Of a stretch of DNA of 64,000 bases, positions 16,715 to 27,928 are shown one piece after another. The DNA lies in the NCBI RefSeq assembly GCF_900109115.1, contig NZ_FNYV01000004.1, positions 186,001-250,000 of the forward strand. Direction: 5' to 3'. The position numbers and the translations under genes were made by a program. This DNA is from Micromonospora phaseoli. GTDB taxonomy: Bacteria; Actinomycetota; Actinomycetes; Mycobacteriales; Micromonosporaceae. Below the pieces are notes generated by a model. It saw only the letters and a program-made list of their open reading frames with translations, searched no databases and was not told where the DNA came from. The stretch's first letter is position 1. Each line of letters begins with the position of its first letter.

Positions 16715-17497
16715 GTGGATCCGTTGCGCACCCTGTGGGAGACGTTCTTCGACTGGGAGTCGATGCGTGAGGCGCTACCCGAGATGCTCACCGTCGGGTT
16801 GCCGAACACGCTGATCCTGGCGGTCACCGCCGCCCTGCTCGGCTCGGCGCTGGGCATCGTTCTGGCTGTGGCGGGCATCTCGCGTACCCGCTGGTTGCGC
16901 TGGCCGGCGCGGGTCTACACCGACGTGTTCCGGGGCCTGCCGGCCGCGGCGACGATCCTGCTGATCGGGGTCGGCCTGGCCCCGCTCGGCATGCAGGTGT
17001 GGGGGCCCAACCCGTACCCGCTGGGGATCCTGGCGCTGTCGCTGATCGCCTCGGCGTACCTCGGGGAGATCTTCCGCTCCGGCATCCAGTCGGTGGAGGC
17101 AACCCAGTTGGAGGCGGCCCGCGCGCTGGGCTTCTCCTGGCGCGAGGCGATGCGGAGAGTGATCATCCCGCAGGGCATCCGGCGGATCCTGCCGGCCTGG
17201 GTGAACCAGCTCATCGCCCTGATCAAGGATTCCAGCCTGGTCTACTTCCTCGGTCTGCTGGCCAGCCAGCGGGAGCTGTTCCGGATCGGGCAGGACTACG
17301 CGGCAAACACCGGCAACCAATCGGCGCTGCTGCTGGCCGGGCTGTGCTATCTGGTGCTGACGGTGCCGCTGACGCACGTCGTCAACTGGATCGACCAGCG
17401 GCTGCGGCACGGCCGGCCGGCGACCGGACCGGCCGGCGACGACCCCGACGACCTCGATCTGGCGCTGCCCGGCGCCGCCGGAGGCAACCAACGATGA
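16715..17497 (+). CDS. Amino-acid ABC transporter permease (HisMQ family)
   Basis: A 260-residue membrane protein with about five to six hydrophobic segments. The cytoplasmic EAA loop reads [20 protein letters not shown] and is followed by [20 protein letters not shown] and [12 protein letters not shown], classic for HisM/GlnP permeases. GTG 16715 is preferred: GGAGG ends 6 bp upstream, whereas TTG 16709 directly abuts it. The C-terminal tail is acidic. Overlaps the ATPase gene by 4 bp. Confidence 0.92.
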   Translation: MDPLRTLWETFFDWESMREALPEMLTVGLPNTLILAVTAALLGSALGIVLAVAGISRTRWLRWPARVYTDVFRGLPAAATILLIGVGLAPLGMQVWGPNPYPLGILALSLIASAYLGEIFRSGIQSVEATQLEAARALGFSWREAMRRVIIPQGIRRILPAWVNQLIALIKDSSLVYFLGLLASQRELFRIGQDYAANTGNQSALLLAGLCYLVLTVPLTHVVNWIDQRLRHGRPATGPAGDDPDDLDLALPGAAGGNQR

Positions 17498-18225
17498 GTA
17501 CCTCGGTCAGCCTGAGCCTGCGCGACGTGCACCTGGCCTTCGGGAGTCACCAGGTGCTGCGCGGGGTGGACCTGGACGTGGCGCGGGGCGGCACCGCGTG
17601 CGTGATCGGCCCCTCCGGGTCGGGGAAGTCCACCCTGCTGCGGACCGTCAACCGGCTCCTCGAACCGGACCGTGGGGACGTGCTGCTGGACGGACGCAGC
17701 GTGCTGCGCGACGACCCGGACGCCCTGCGGCAGCGGATCGGCATGGTGTTCCAGCAGTTCAACCTCTTCCCGCACATGAGCGTGGAACGCAACATCACCC
17801 TGCCGTTGCGCCGGATCCGCAAGCTCGGCGAGGACGAGGCGGTGGCCCGGGCCCGGGCCGAACTCGACCGGGTCGGCCTGGCCGCGAAGGCCGACGCCCG
17901 GCCGGCGCACCTGTCCGGCGGGCAGCAGCAGCGGGTGGCCATCGCCCGGGCGCTGGCCATGCAGCCGCAGGTGATGCTCTTCGACGAGGCCACCTCGGCG
18001 CTGGACCCGGAGCTGGTCAAAGGCGTCCTGGCGCTGATGGCCGAGTTGTCCACCCAGGGCATGACGATGGTGGTGGTGACCCACGAGATGGGCTTCGCCC
18101 GGGAGGTCGCCGACACCGTCGCCTTCATGGACGCCGGGGTGGTGCTGGAGGCCGGCGAGCCGGCCGCGATCTTCGAGTCGGCCCGGCACCCGCGCCTGCG
18201 CCGGTTCCTGTCCCAGGTGCTCTGA
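17494..18225 (+). CDS. Amino-acid ABC transporter ATP-binding protein (GlnQ-like)
   Basis: A 243-residue ATPase with Walker [10 protein letters not shown] (about residues 37-45), Q-loop [10 protein letters not shown], signature [16 protein letters not shown] and Walker [15 protein letters not shown], followed by the H-loop in VVTHEMGFA. The pattern is that of polar amino-acid importers. The start overlaps the permease stop (ATGA). A 15-bp tandem repeat begins right after the stop. Confidence 0.95.
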   Translation: MSTSVSLSLRDVHLAFGSHQVLRGVDLDVARGGTACVIGPSGSGKSTLLRTVNRLLEPDRGDVLLDGRSVLRDDPDALRQRIGMVFQQFNLFPHMSVERNITLPLRRIRKLGEDEAVARARAELDRVGLAAKADARPAHLSGGQQQRVAIARALAMQPQVMLFDEATSALDPELVKGVLALMAELSTQGMTMVVVTHEMGFAREVADTVAFMDAGVVLEAGEPAAIFESARHPRLRRFLSQVL

Positions 18226-18330
18226 GGGCCTCGCTTGCCGGGGCCTCGCTTGCCAGGGCCTCGCTTGCCAGGGCCTCGCTTGCCAGGGCCTCGCTTGCCA
18301 GGGCCTCGCTTGCCAGGGCCTCGCTCGCCT
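18226..18330 (+). repeat. Seven-copy 15-bp tandem repeat
   Basis: Seven contiguous copies of GGGCCTCGCTTGCCA start on the base after the ATPase stop codon. Copies two to six are identical, copy one differs in its last base and copy seven in three positions near its end. The array lies between the transporter operon and the convergent DUF559 gene. Identity between copies suggests recent expansion and possible strain-to-strain variation. Confidence 0.95.
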
Positions 18331-18389
18331 GGTCGCAGGGCTCGCTCAGGTCTCGTGCAGCGGCGACCGCCGCCCGGGGTCATCGTGGG

Positions 18390-19334
18390 TCAGGGCCGGC
18401 GGCTGGCGAGAATCGCCAAGGTTTCCCGGCGTACCTCGTCGGGTTCACACACGAGGCGGCGGTGGGCGAACCGGACCACCAGGATTCCGACGGTGGCCAG
18501 CAGCGCGTCGCGGCGCAGATCGATCTCGCGCTGACGCGGATCGCCGTGCGAGGCGGCACCGTCCAACTCGATGTCGACCCGCTCCCGCTCGGCGAACAGG
18601 TCGAGATACATAGTCCGCGTTCCCACCCGGACACGCACCTGGCGACGCAGGATCGGCATCCCCGGGCCGGTGAAGACCCGGTCGTGGCCCCAGATCTCGA
18701 GCGCGCTGCGGCAGCCGGCCCCGAGGCGATCGACGAGTGCGGACAGAGGTCCTCGTCCGGTCAGCTTCGGAGCAGACGCCACAGCGCCACCGAGCCGGTG
18801 CGGCGTGGTCATGCCGTCGTTGACCGCCCGGATCACCGGACCGGTTCGATCCGCCTCGGGTAACAACGGCCACGATTGGACCAACGCCTCCTCCAGCCGG
18901 ATCACCGGGACGCCTCGGCGCACCATCACGCAGGGTGGCTCAACCATGAACCTGGTCCGGTGCCGCACCACCAGGTGCGGCGGTCTGCTGCGCAGCCCGG
19001 CCATGGCCGGCACGTCGACATGCACCGGCTCACCCGGCCGCTGACGACGCACTCCGTGCACCTCCAACGCGGTCAGCGAGCTGAACGCGGCCCGGCCGTC
19101 GGCGTACGCGAGCACGGCCCGCCGAGCGACCTCGGGCGCCAGCGCGCCGAGTGGGCTGTCCGGGACTCCGCCGGGAAGCAGCTGCCGGTCGACGTAGACC
19201 GCCGGCAGCACCCGGCACAGCGCGCCGCTGCGGTACGCCTGCCGCAGCGTCCACGGTGGCACCACTTCCAGGGCGCGTGCCCGGCTCACCACGCCGCCAC
19301 CGCCATCCACCAGCGATCGGAGTACGGAATCCAC
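18390..19334 (-). CDS. AbiEi-like N-terminus plus DUF559 endonuclease-like protein
   Basis: A 314-residue protein. The N-terminal third (DSVLRSLVDGGGGVVSRARA, then LRQAYRSGALCRVLPAVYV) resembles the winged-helix domain of AbiEi-type antitoxins. The C-terminal part has the DUF559 features of a Vsr/restriction-like fold: LDLFAERERVDIELDG, then HGDPRQREIDLRRDALLATV and VVRFAHRRL. GTG 19334 gives a start like related proteins. Such proteins are common, usually solitary, in actinomycetes and have no proven role. No AbiEii toxin gene is adjacent, so it should not be read as a toxin-antitoxin system. Confidence 0.8.
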   Translation of the reverse strand: MDSVLRSLVDGGGGVVSRARALEVVPPWTLRQAYRSGALCRVLPAVYVDRQLLPGGVPDSPLGALAPEVARRAVLAYADGRAAFSSLTALEVHGVRRQRPGEPVHVDVPAMAGLRSRPPHLVVRHRTRFMVEPPCVMVRRGVPVIRLEEALVQSWPLLPEADRTGPVIRAVNDGMTTPHRLGGAVASAPKLTGRGPLSALVDRLGAGCRSALEIWGHDRVFTGPGMPILRRQVRVRVGTRTMYLDLFAERERVDIELDGAASHGDPRQREIDLRRDALLATVGILVVRFAHRRLVCEPDEVRRETLAILASRRP

Positions 19335-19440
19335 CCACCACACGCTGCCCCGCCCGCACCAACCCCGCTGCCACCTGTGCACAACCCACCCCCCTGTGCA
19401 CAACCCCGACCCGGCCCGCCGGCTGTGCTATGGGGATCCT

Positions 19441-19503
19441 TGATCGTCTGCAGTTGAGTGACAGGTTTGACGGCGTGTCGAGTCACTGACCTGCAGACGA
19501 TCA
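19441..19503. repeat. 63-bp imperfect palindrome
   Basis: Outer arms TGATCGTCTGCAG (19441-19453) and CTGCAGACGATCA (19491-19503) are perfect inverted repeats of 13 bp. Inner arms AGTGAC (19457-19462) and GTCACT (19482-19487) also pair. It lies 19 bp after the stop of the minus-strand ABC permease gene and upstream of the DUF559 gene. It may serve as a terminator, but the two-tier symmetry and a composition less GC-rich than the flanks look like an interspersed repeat element. Confidence 0.8.
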
Positions 19504-19522
19504 TGGGCGCTCCGGAAGCACC

Positions 19523-21148
19523 TCAGGTGGGGGTGTCGCGGCGGCGAAAGGTGAGCAGGCCCGTGGCGAGCAGTGCGGCGGCGACGGCGGTGAGGGCCAC
19601 CAGCGGCAGCACCGTGACGTCGACGGCGGGTACCGAGGGCACGTGGCTGTAGGGCGAGAGGTTCAGCGCGGCCTGGGGCAGATCGAGCACCGCGCCCAAC
19701 TGCCCGAGCAGCAGAAACGCGATCAACGCCGTCCAGCTCAGCGCGACCGACCAGCGCGGTACCGCCCCGAACAGGGCCGTCACCACCCCGGCGACCACCA
19801 GCAGGGCCGGCAGCCGCAGCAGCCCGGCCCAGCCCAGCTCGACGGTCCAGGCGACCGGGTCACCGGTGGCCAGGCCGTACCCCAGGCCGGTGGTGACGCC
19901 GGCCAGCAGCATCAGCGCCGACGCTCCGAACACGGCGCCGAGCACCTGCGTGCCGAGCCACCGGGTGCGGCTGACCGCCGTGGCCAGCAACGGCTCGAGT
20001 ATGCCGTCGGACTCGTCCGCCCGGATGCGCAGCAGGGCCTGCACCACGTACGCGCCGATGGTCAGCGCGAACAGCCCGAGCATCGCGGCGAGGTAGGCGT
20101 CGACCAGCTCAGACCCGCCACCGAGCTGGGCGATCGCCTCGGCCGCCGCCGGATTCTCGGCGATCATGGCGTCGACCTCGTGACCGGCCACACCCATGGA
20201 GAGACCGAGCACCGCCACCGCGACCGCCCAGCCGGCCAGCGCGCCGCGCTGTAGCCGCCAGCTCAGCCCGGTCGGGCTGAGCAGCCCCGACGCCGCACGG
20301 GCCGGACCACGCCGCGCGGCCAGCAGACCGGCGCCGACATCGCGCCGTTCGGCCAGCGAGTACGCCACGGCGACCCCGACGACCAGCAGCGCGACCGGCA
20401 ACGCGAGGACCCACCACCGTTCCGCGGCGAAGGCACCCACCTGCGTGCCCCAACCCAGCGGCGAGAGCCAGGTCGGCCAGGCGCTCTCCAGCCGCACCCC
20501 GTCGATCTCGCGCTCACCGAGCACGTCACCGGCGGCCCGCAGCAGGAAGGCCACGCCCACCGCGGCGGCGGCCAGTGCGTTCGCGCCCCGGGAGGTCACC
20601 GACAGCTGGGCGGTGACGGCGGCCACGCCGGTGAAGGCGACACCCACCCCACCGATCGCCGCCGCGGCGGCCACCGAGCCGGCGATCGGCAGCCCGGCAC
20701 CGGCGAAGGCGACCGCGAGCAGCGCGGCGGCGAGCACGTTGGCTCCCACCACGACCACCAGGGCCGCGGTGAGCAGCGCGTACCGGCCGATGGCGGCGGC
20801 ACCGAGCAGCTCCGCCCGCCCGGTCTCCTCGTTCTGACGGGTGTGCCGGACGACGGCGAAGGTGCTCAACAGCGCGGCGAGCAGCGCCAGGGTCAGGTAG
20901 GTCTCGGTGACCACCACGGCACCGAGGTCGGTACCGGCGATCGGGCCGTTGAAAGCGCGGGCGACAACGCTGGTGACAGCGGTCTCGGCGTACCCGAGGC
21001 GGGTCTGCTCGTCGGGGTAGAGGCCGGCGACGCTCTCGGCGAGGGCGTAGCCGATCAGGGACGTGCCGCCGACCCAGATGGCCAGCCGGATCCGGTCCCG
21101 TCGCAGGGCCAGCCGGGCGAGCCGGACGGTACCGGTGAAGCTGCTCAT
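19523..21148 (-). CDS. ABC-2 type exporter permease
   Basis: A 541-residue membrane protein with about twelve hydrophobic segments in two similar halves, as in actinobacterial exporters of the tetronasin (TnrB) type. [20 protein letters not shown] (about residue 380) and [20 protein letters not shown] (about 110) are the paired cytoplasmic motifs of each half. ATG 21148 overlaps the ATPase stop by 4 bp. Substrate unknown; a drug or lipid exporter under a TetR-type regulator is the usual setting. Confidence 0.88.
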   Translation of the reverse strand: MSSFTGTVRLARLALRRDRIRLAIWVGGTSLIGYALAESVAGLYPDEQTRLGYAETAVTSVVARAFNGPIAGTDLGAVVVTETYLTLALLAALLSTFAVVRHTRQNEETGRAELLGAAAIGRYALLTAALVVVVGANVLAAALLAVAFAGAGLPIAGSVAAAAAIGGVGVAFTGVAAVTAQLSVTSRGANALAAAAVGVAFLLRAAGDVLGEREIDGVRLESAWPTWLSPLGWGTQVGAFAAERWWVLALPVALLVVGVAVAYSLAERRDVGAGLLAARRGPARAASGLLSPTGLSWRLQRGALAGWAVAVAVLGLSMGVAGHEVDAMIAENPAAAEAIAQLGGGSELVDAYLAAMLGLFALTIGAYVVQALLRIRADESDGILEPLLATAVSRTRWLGTQVLGAVFGASALMLLAGVTTGLGYGLATGDPVAWTVELGWAGLLRLPALLVVAGVVTALFGAVPRWSVALSWTALIAFLLLGQLGAVLDLPQAALNLSPYSHVPSVPAVDVTVLPLVALTAVAAALLATGLLTFRRRDTPT

Positions 21149-22065
21149 CGGGCACCTCCGGCGAGCGCGGACCGCCCGTTGTCGGCGCTGTCGCCGTAGT
21201 GCCGCAGGAACAACTCCTCCAGGGTGGGCGGCGCGCTGGTCAGCGCCCGGACCTCGAAGCGGACCAGGTGACCGAGCAGCCGGTCGAGGTGTTCGGGTTC
21301 GACCTCCAGCCGGACCCGCCCGTCGACCGGCCGGACCTCGTGCACACCCGGCAGCTCCGCCAGGCCGGTCACCGGCCGCGCGGTTTCGACGGTGACCGTG
21401 GTCCGGGCCAGGTGCCGCAGCTCGGAGAGGCTGCCGGACTCGACGACACGGCCTTCCCGGATGATGCTGACCCGATCGCAGAGCGCCTCGACCTCGGCCA
21501 GCACGTGGCTGGAGAGCAGGACGCTGGCACCGGCACCGGTGAGGTTGCGGACCTCCTCCTGGAACACCGCCTCCATCAGCGGATCCAGTCCGGAGGTGGG
21601 CTCGTCGAGCACGTATAACTCGACGTCGGAAGCGAACGCGGCGACGATGGCGACCTTCTGCCGGTTGCCCTTGGAGTAGGTCCGGCACTTCTTCGTCGGG
21701 TCCAGGTCGAAACGTCGCAGCAGCTCGTCGCGGCGGCCCTGGTCCAGCCCGCCCCGCAGTGCGCCGAACAGGTCGATCGCCTCGCCTCCGGAGAGGTTGG
21801 GCCAGAGGTTGACGTCGCCCGGCACGTAGGCCAGTCGCCGGTGCAGGGCGACCGCGTCGCGCCACGGATCACCGTCGAGGATGCGCACCTGCCCGGAGTC
21901 CCGCCGCAGCAGGCCGAGCAGGATCCGGATGGTGGTGGACTTGCCGGAGCCGTTGGGGCCCAGGAAGCCGTGCACCTCCCCCTGTTCCACCCGCAGGTCG
22001 AGCCCGTCGAGCGCGCGTACGCCGCCGAAGGTCTTGACGAGGTTCTCGATGGAGATCACGGACAT
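21145..22065 (-). CDS. ABC-2 type exporter ATP-binding protein
   Basis: A 306-residue ATPase: Walker [10 protein letters not shown] (about residues 37-45), signature [16 protein letters not shown] (a permissive LSGGQ variant), Walker [15 protein letters not shown] and H-loop LLSSHVLAE. The C-terminal 80 residues form the regulatory extension typical of drug exporters. Translationally coupled to the permease. Divergent from the TetR gene across 105 bp, which contains partially symmetric sequence near 22095-22125 that could be an operator. Confidence 0.93.
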   Translation of the reverse strand: MSVISIENLVKTFGGVRALDGLDLRVEQGEVHGFLGPNGSGKSTTIRILLGLLRRDSGQVRILDGDPWRDAVALHRRLAYVPGDVNLWPNLSGGEAIDLFGALRGGLDQGRRDELLRRFDLDPTKKCRTYSKGNRQKVAIVAAFASDVELYVLDEPTSGLDPLMEAVFQEEVRNLTGAGASVLLSSHVLAEVEALCDRVSIIREGRVVESGSLSELRHLARTTVTVETARPVTGLAELPGVHEVRPVDGRVRLEVEPEHLDRLLGHLVRFEVRALTSAPPTLEELFLRHYGDSADNGRSALAGGAR

Positions 22066-22170
22066 GGTGCCTCCCGCCGCACGGTACCTACCGGACCACT
22101 GTACTGACCGATGGTAAGGGATCGGCGTAGCAGCCCCGTCCCCTGGTCAGGAACGGTTACGCTGAACGCC

Positions 22171-23007
22171 ATGACCTGGGAGGAGAACGACGGCACCCGG
22201 AGCCGGATCCTGCGTGCCGCGCTCGACCTCTTCGCCGCACAGGGCTATCAGCGGACCTCGCTGCGGCAGATCGCCGAGCGGCTGCGCCTGACCAAGGCCG
22301 CGATCCTGTACCACTTCCCCAGCAAGGCACATCTGCTCAGCGCACTGGCCGAACCGCTGCTGTTCGACCTGGAGTCCCTGTTGGACGATGCGGGGGCACT
22401 GCCGCCACAACGGGCCAGATGGACCCTGCTGGAGGGCTGGGTGGACACCATGCTCGCCCATCGTGGCTCGCTCGGCATGCTCTACCACGACCTCGCACTG
22501 GTCGAACGGGGCAGCACCTATCACCGGCTGGTGCGGATCGCGATGCGGGCCAACGAGATCGTCGCCGGCCCGGACGCCGGTCGGCGGGAGCGGGTACGCG
22601 GCGTGCAGGCGATCGCCATGTGCAGCGACCCGGTGGTGTTCCTGCTGGACGTACCCGCGCCGGTGCTTCGGGCGGACATGCTCGACGGCGTCCGCCGCCT
22701 GCTGGTCGAGCCGGCCCCCGCCGCCGGCGCGACGCCCACCGCCGGCGCGACGGCAGTCGACGGCGCGACGCCCACCGACAGCGAGACACCCACCGACGGC
22801 GGGGGCTCTGCGTCGACGGCCCGGGTGGGCCGACGACGGCCGGGCCGACCACGGTCGATGAGCCCGGAACAGGTACGGGCCGCCCGGGTCATGCACCTGG
22901 CCGGCACCCATTCGGCCGACGAGATCGCCACCGAGTTCGGCGTGTCGAGGGCGACGCTCTACCGACACCTCGAAACGTCAGACAATAACGAGACGGTTTT
23001 AAGATAA
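22171..23007 (+). CDS. TetR-family regulator with an additional C-terminal HTH
   Basis: A 278-residue protein. Residues 8-55 are a TetR HTH (RSRILRAALDLFAAQGYQRT, then LTKAAILYHFPSKAHLLSAL). A ligand-binding middle follows to about residue 185. Then comes a low-complexity linker of ATPTAGAT and ETPTDGG type units. The last 50 residues, RRRPGRPRSMSPEQVRAARV and ADEIATEFGVSRATLYRHLE, form a second HTH of the resolvase/Hin type. The ATG at 22171 starts MTWEENDGTR. Divergent from an ABC-2 exporter, so likely its repressor. The double-HTH layout is unusual. Confidence 0.85.
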   Translation: MTWEENDGTRSRILRAALDLFAAQGYQRTSLRQIAERLRLTKAAILYHFPSKAHLLSALAEPLLFDLESLLDDAGALPPQRARWTLLEGWVDTMLAHRGSLGMLYHDLALVERGSTYHRLVRIAMRANEIVAGPDAGRRERVRGVQAIAMCSDPVVFLLDVPAPVLRADMLDGVRRLLVEPAPAAGATPTAGATAVDGATPTDSETPTDGGGSASTARVGRRRPGRPRSMSPEQVRAARVMHLAGTHSADEIATEFGVSRATLYRHLETSDNNETVLR

Positions 23008-23051
23008 TTTCAAGACGGTTGCCGGGGGGTGCCGCCGCCCCGCGCCGGTAC

Positions 23052-24374
23052 TCAGCGGATCAGGCCGAGGTCGGGGTACGAGCGGCCGTACGCCGGGAAG
23101 TTCTCGTCGGTGTGCGGCGCGTAGATCCAGGTACGCAGCGAGTCCGCCGCCGTGTCGACCTCGACCAGCCGGACCGGGTTGGTGCGGCGGGAGTGGAAGG
23201 TCTGCAGGAAGGAGTGGATCCGGTTGCCGTGCTCCCCGGTGTCCACCCGGGACGCCGCGGTACCGGTGTGTCCGGAAAAGACGAACCGGATGTTGGGATA
23301 GCGTCGCACCAGGTTGTCGAAGAGGTACTGCGGGCTGGTGGAGCCGTAGCCCGGACCCTGACCGATGGTGGCGTCGCTCTCAAGATAGTGATGGGTGACG
23401 ATGAGCACGTTGTGCTGCGGGTGGGCGGCGACCACCCGCTGCGCCCACGCGACGGCAGCCCGGCGGGGCCACAGTTCCAGGGTCAGCACCAGCCACCGGA
23501 GCCCACCGGCGGTATAGGTGGCGTATCCGTTGTCCACCTTGCCGGCCTCGAACTGACCCCGCACCGCCCCGAACCGCCCCGCGGTGAAGTACCGGTTGAA
23601 GACCGTGGTGTCGCGCAGCAACTGGCCGGCGGGGCTGCGCAGCTCTCCCTCGGGGCCGGCGGCCTGGGTGTCGTGGTTGCCGACGGCCAGCGTGTACGGC
23701 ACACCGGCCGCCTCCAGCGGGCGCAACGCGGTACGAGCACGCTCGTACTGCACATGGTCGGGTGTGTCGTAGTTGACGACGTCGCCGACGTGCGCGACGA
23801 AACGCAGGTCGAGCACGCTCCGCTGGGCGACCAGCCAGTCGACGCGCTGGCGTAGTCGGGTGTCCGTCGCGCTGAGCACCTCCTCCTGGGTGTCCGGCAC
23901 CACGGCGAAACCGAACGTGGTGTCGACCGGCGACAGCGGCTGCATCCGGGCGTACGCCAGGTGCGCGTTGCGGTCGCACTCGCTCGTGTACCGGTCGTTC
24001 ACCAGCTCGATCCGGATGTCGTACCGGCCCTCGGCGAGCTGCGGGCCCAGGGCGTAACCGCCGTAGTCGGTGCCGCTGGTGATGGTGACCTCACCGATCG
24101 GGCCGCCGGTCGTGCTCACCCGGATGGTGGGCCAGCCGTCGCAGTGCTCGCCGATCGCCCCGATCACCAGTCGGCCGGCGCCCCGCACGGTGGTGGTGGC
24201 GTAGCTGGCGTTGTGCCACAGGGTGGCGTGGGTGCCCGACGGCGGCTCCGGCGTACCGGTCGACGGTTGGATCGACCCGTTGACCACGACGAACGGTGAC
24301 GCCTCGCGCGCCGCCCCCGCCAGCACGCCGGCCGACAGCACCACCATCGCCATGATCACGCGGGTGATCCGCAT
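23052..24374 (-). CDS. Secreted calcineurin-like metallophosphoesterase
   Basis: A 440-residue exported protein. MRITRVIMAMVVLSAGVLAG is a signal peptide. About 110 residues of beta-rich N-terminal domain follow, then the metallophosphatase core: GFAVVPDTQ (motif I), HVGDVVNY (motif II), AVGNHDTQ (motif III), VTHHYL (motif IV) and FSGHTG (motif V). The first motif reads PDTQ where many family members have DxH. A substrate cannot be named. Downstream of glpK on the same strand but 200 bp away, so probably separate. Confidence 0.85.
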   Translation of the reverse strand: MRITRVIMAMVVLSAGVLAGAAREASPFVVVNGSIQPSTGTPEPPSGTHATLWHNASYATTTVRGAGRLVIGAIGEHCDGWPTIRVSTTGGPIGEVTITSGTDYGGYALGPQLAEGRYDIRIELVNDRYTSECDRNAHLAYARMQPLSPVDTTFGFAVVPDTQEEVLSATDTRLRQRVDWLVAQRSVLDLRFVAHVGDVVNYDTPDHVQYERARTALRPLEAAGVPYTLAVGNHDTQAAGPEGELRSPAGQLLRDTTVFNRYFTAGRFGAVRGQFEAGKVDNGYATYTAGGLRWLVLTLELWPRRAAVAWAQRVVAAHPQHNVLIVTHHYLESDATIGQGPGYGSTSPQYLFDNLVRRYPNIRFVFSGHTGTAASRVDTGEHGNRIHSFLQTFHSRRTNPVRLVEVDTAADSLRTWIYAPHTDENFPAYGRSYPDLGLIR

Positions 24375-24576
24375 GGCCGCCCCTCCCCTGCCCACCGCCG
24401 GCCGATGCCGGACATCGGCATGCTAAAGCAGACCGACCGGACATCCCGGGAGCGAGCAGGTAGCCGCACGGTGACGGCGTGTCCACGAGACGTGGTCGCA
24501 TCACGACCGTCCTGGGTGCCCGCCACGACAGCTCCACGGCACCGCACCGCGGACGTCGACCGTTCGCGGTGCGGCG

Positions 24577-26094
<1,518 letters not shown>

Positions 26095-26280
26095 GCGGGG
26101 GTCTCCTTGTCGTGGTCGTCGGGTCGATCCTCTCCGATAGGCAACCCGATGTCCGCCACGGATGCCATGCCGAACGGCACCGGCTACCGTTGGCGGCTGC
26201 GCGGCGACCGTCCCCGCCCACCACCATGTGCGTCACCGTCACCATCGGTGGCGCAGACCGCGACCACCTGGAGCGCGCCG

Positions 26281-27186
26281 ATGCGGTATGACCTTCGCGG
26301 CCGGACCATCCTGATCACCGGCGCCGCCCGAGGCATCGGCGCCGAACTCGCCCGGGCCGCCGCCGCGCGTGGTGCCCGGGTCGCTGTGGTCGGCCTGGAA
26401 CCGGTGCTGCTGCGACAGCTCGCCGCCGACCTGGACGGGCACTGGTACGAGTGCGACGTCACCGACCAGGCCGGGCTGGACGACGCGGTCGCCTCCACTG
26501 TGCAGCGGTACGGCGGCGTCGACGTGGTGGTGGCCAACGCGGGCATCGCCAATCTCGGCACCGTCGCGGGCGGCCCGGTCGAGGCGCTGGTCCGCACCAT
26601 CGAGGTGAACCTCACCGGCGTGGTCCGCACCGTCAGCGCGGCACTGCCGCAGCTGCTCGCCGCCCGCGGTCACGTGCTGATCGTGTCGTCGGCGGCGGCC
26701 TTCGCCGCCATGCCGGGGATGGCCGCGTACTGCGCGTCGAAGGCGGGTGTCGAGCAGTTCGGCAACGTGCTGCGCCTGGAGAACCGCCGGCGCGGGCTCA
26801 CCGTCGGCACCGCCCACCCGATCTGGATCGACACCGACCTGGTCCGGGACATCCGCGACGACCTCGCGTCCTTCCGGGCCGCCCAGCGCAAACTGCCCTG
26901 GCCGCTGAACACCGTGGTCAGCGTGCAGCGGTGCGCCGAGGCGCTGCTGCGCGGCATCGAGCGGCGCCGACGCAAGGTTTACGTGCCGCGCTCGATCGCC
27001 CTGGTCCAGGCCCTACGACCGGTGGTGACCAGCGGCTTCTCCGACGCGTTGATCACCCGGTTCGGCGGCGCCGAGCTGGCCGACCAGATGGAGGAGGAGG
27101 TACGTCACCTCGGGCGTTCCTTCGGTCGGAGGTCGGTGGAGGGCGGCGGATGTGACGGTGGCCCGCCCGGCGGCGCTGGACGCTGA
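26281..27186 (+). CDS. Short-chain dehydrogenase/reductase
   Basis: A classical SDR of 301 residues. NAD(P) motif TGAARGIGAELARAAA (about residues 12-27), NAG motif VVANAGIANLG, catalytic Ser in VSSAAAFA and catalytic YCASK (about residue 150). An extra C-terminal 60 residues (VYVPRSIALVQALRPVVTSG and onward) are typical of membrane-associated SDRs of this group. Substrate unknown. ATG 26281 begins MRYDLRGRTILITG. Confidence 0.9.
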   Translation: MRYDLRGRTILITGAARGIGAELARAAAARGARVAVVGLEPVLLRQLAADLDGHWYECDVTDQAGLDDAVASTVQRYGGVDVVVANAGIANLGTVAGGPVEALVRTIEVNLTGVVRTVSAALPQLLAARGHVLIVSSAAAFAAMPGMAAYCASKAGVEQFGNVLRLENRRRGLTVGTAHPIWIDTDLVRDIRDDLASFRAAQRKLPWPLNTVVSVQRCAEALLRGIERRRRKVYVPRSIALVQALRPVVTSGFSDALITRFGGAELADQMEEEVRHLGRSFGRRSVEGGGCDGGPPGGAGR

Positions 27187-27315
27187 TCGGGCCCGGGCCG
27201 ACGCACTCGCCCTGCGCCGCCGCACCGGGTTCGGCCCGGTCGGCCGGGCCGCAGCGCCGGATCGTTGCCCCTCGGCAAAGGTCGCGGATGCCGGCGGACG
27301 ACGTAACCTGCCTGC

Positions 27316-27819
27316 ATGAGCAACCTCGGCCCGCCGGACGCCCGGGGCCCCAGCGGCCCGTTTTCCGGCGGCGGAGAGGTGACTTCCCTGCTGTCCGAGG
27401 CGTTCACCGCCCAGACGGTGACCGCGTTGCGGCACCTGCTCGCCGCTCGGATCGCCGCCGCAGGTCTGACCGGCGACACCGCCGAGGATCTCGTCCTGGC
27501 CGTGCATGAGCTGGTCACCAACGCCGTGCTGCACGGCGGGGGCCACGGCCGGCTCGAGCTGTTCCGGCAGGCCGACCTGCTCGTCTGCGAGGTGACCGAT
27601 CACGGCCGCCAACACGACGCGGACCTGGCGGTCAACCTGCCGGCGACGAACACGCCGGGCGGGCGGGGGCTCTGGCTCGCCCACCACCTGACCGGAGCGT
27701 TGACGCTCACCCGCCGGCACGACGGCATGACCGCGACCGTCACCGCCAGTCTGATCACGGGAGCGGCCGGCCCGCCCGAGCCGCCCGGGGCCAGCCCGCA
27801 CCGGCCGCCGCAGCGGTAG
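27316..27819 (+). CDS. RsbW-like ATP-binding protein (HATPase_c_2)
   Basis: A 167-residue serine kinase-like ATPase as found in anti-sigma factors and regulators of Streptomyces type. N-box HELVTNAVLHGGG (about residues 74-86), G1-box VTDHGRQHDADL and GGRGLWLAHHL are present. A Gly/Pro-rich head and a Pro-rich tail are disordered. No sigma factor or anti-anti-sigma gene adjoins, so the partner is unknown. ATG 27316 is used. Confidence 0.85.
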   Translation: MSNLGPPDARGPSGPFSGGGEVTSLLSEAFTAQTVTALRHLLAARIAAAGLTGDTAEDLVLAVHELVTNAVLHGGGHGRLELFRQADLLVCEVTDHGRQHDADLAVNLPATNTPGGRGLWLAHHLTGALTLTRRHDGMTATVTASLITGAAGPPEPPGASPHRPPQR

Positions 27820-27826
27820 GCCCTGT

Positions 27827-27859
27827 GTCGAAGTCCTCGGCCCAGCCGAGGACTTCGAC
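27827..27859. terminator. Bidirectional terminator hairpin between convergent genes
   Basis: GTCGAAGTCCTCGGC and GCCGAGGACTTCGAC form a perfect 15-bp stem with a CCA loop, beginning 8 bp after the stop of the RsbW-like gene. The convergent DksA-like gene ends at 27929. No strong T-run on either side. Confidence 0.85.
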
Positions 27860-27928
27860 CAGATGCCCGAAGCGTCACCAACGTCCATGGACAGGACACC
27901 CAGGGCGGTTGCGGCGGTCGGCCTGGCG

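Noticed and set aside
18226..18330. Seven 15-bp repeats as a CRISPR array
   Set aside because: The repeats are contiguous with no spacers and no cas genes are near; it is a minisatellite.
18390..19334. AbiEi/AbiEii toxin-antitoxin system
   Set aside because: Only the AbiEi-like winged helix is present, fused to DUF559; no AbiEii nucleotidyltransferase gene adjoins.
19523..22065. One long fused ABC ATPase-permease gene
   Set aside because: The ATPase ends and the permease begins at an ATGA overlap in different frames, with clear separate domains.
23008..23051. Strong terminator between the TetR and metallophosphatase genes
   Set aside because: A CGGGG/CCCCG pairing is possible, but the stem is short and interrupted, so it is not listed as a feature.
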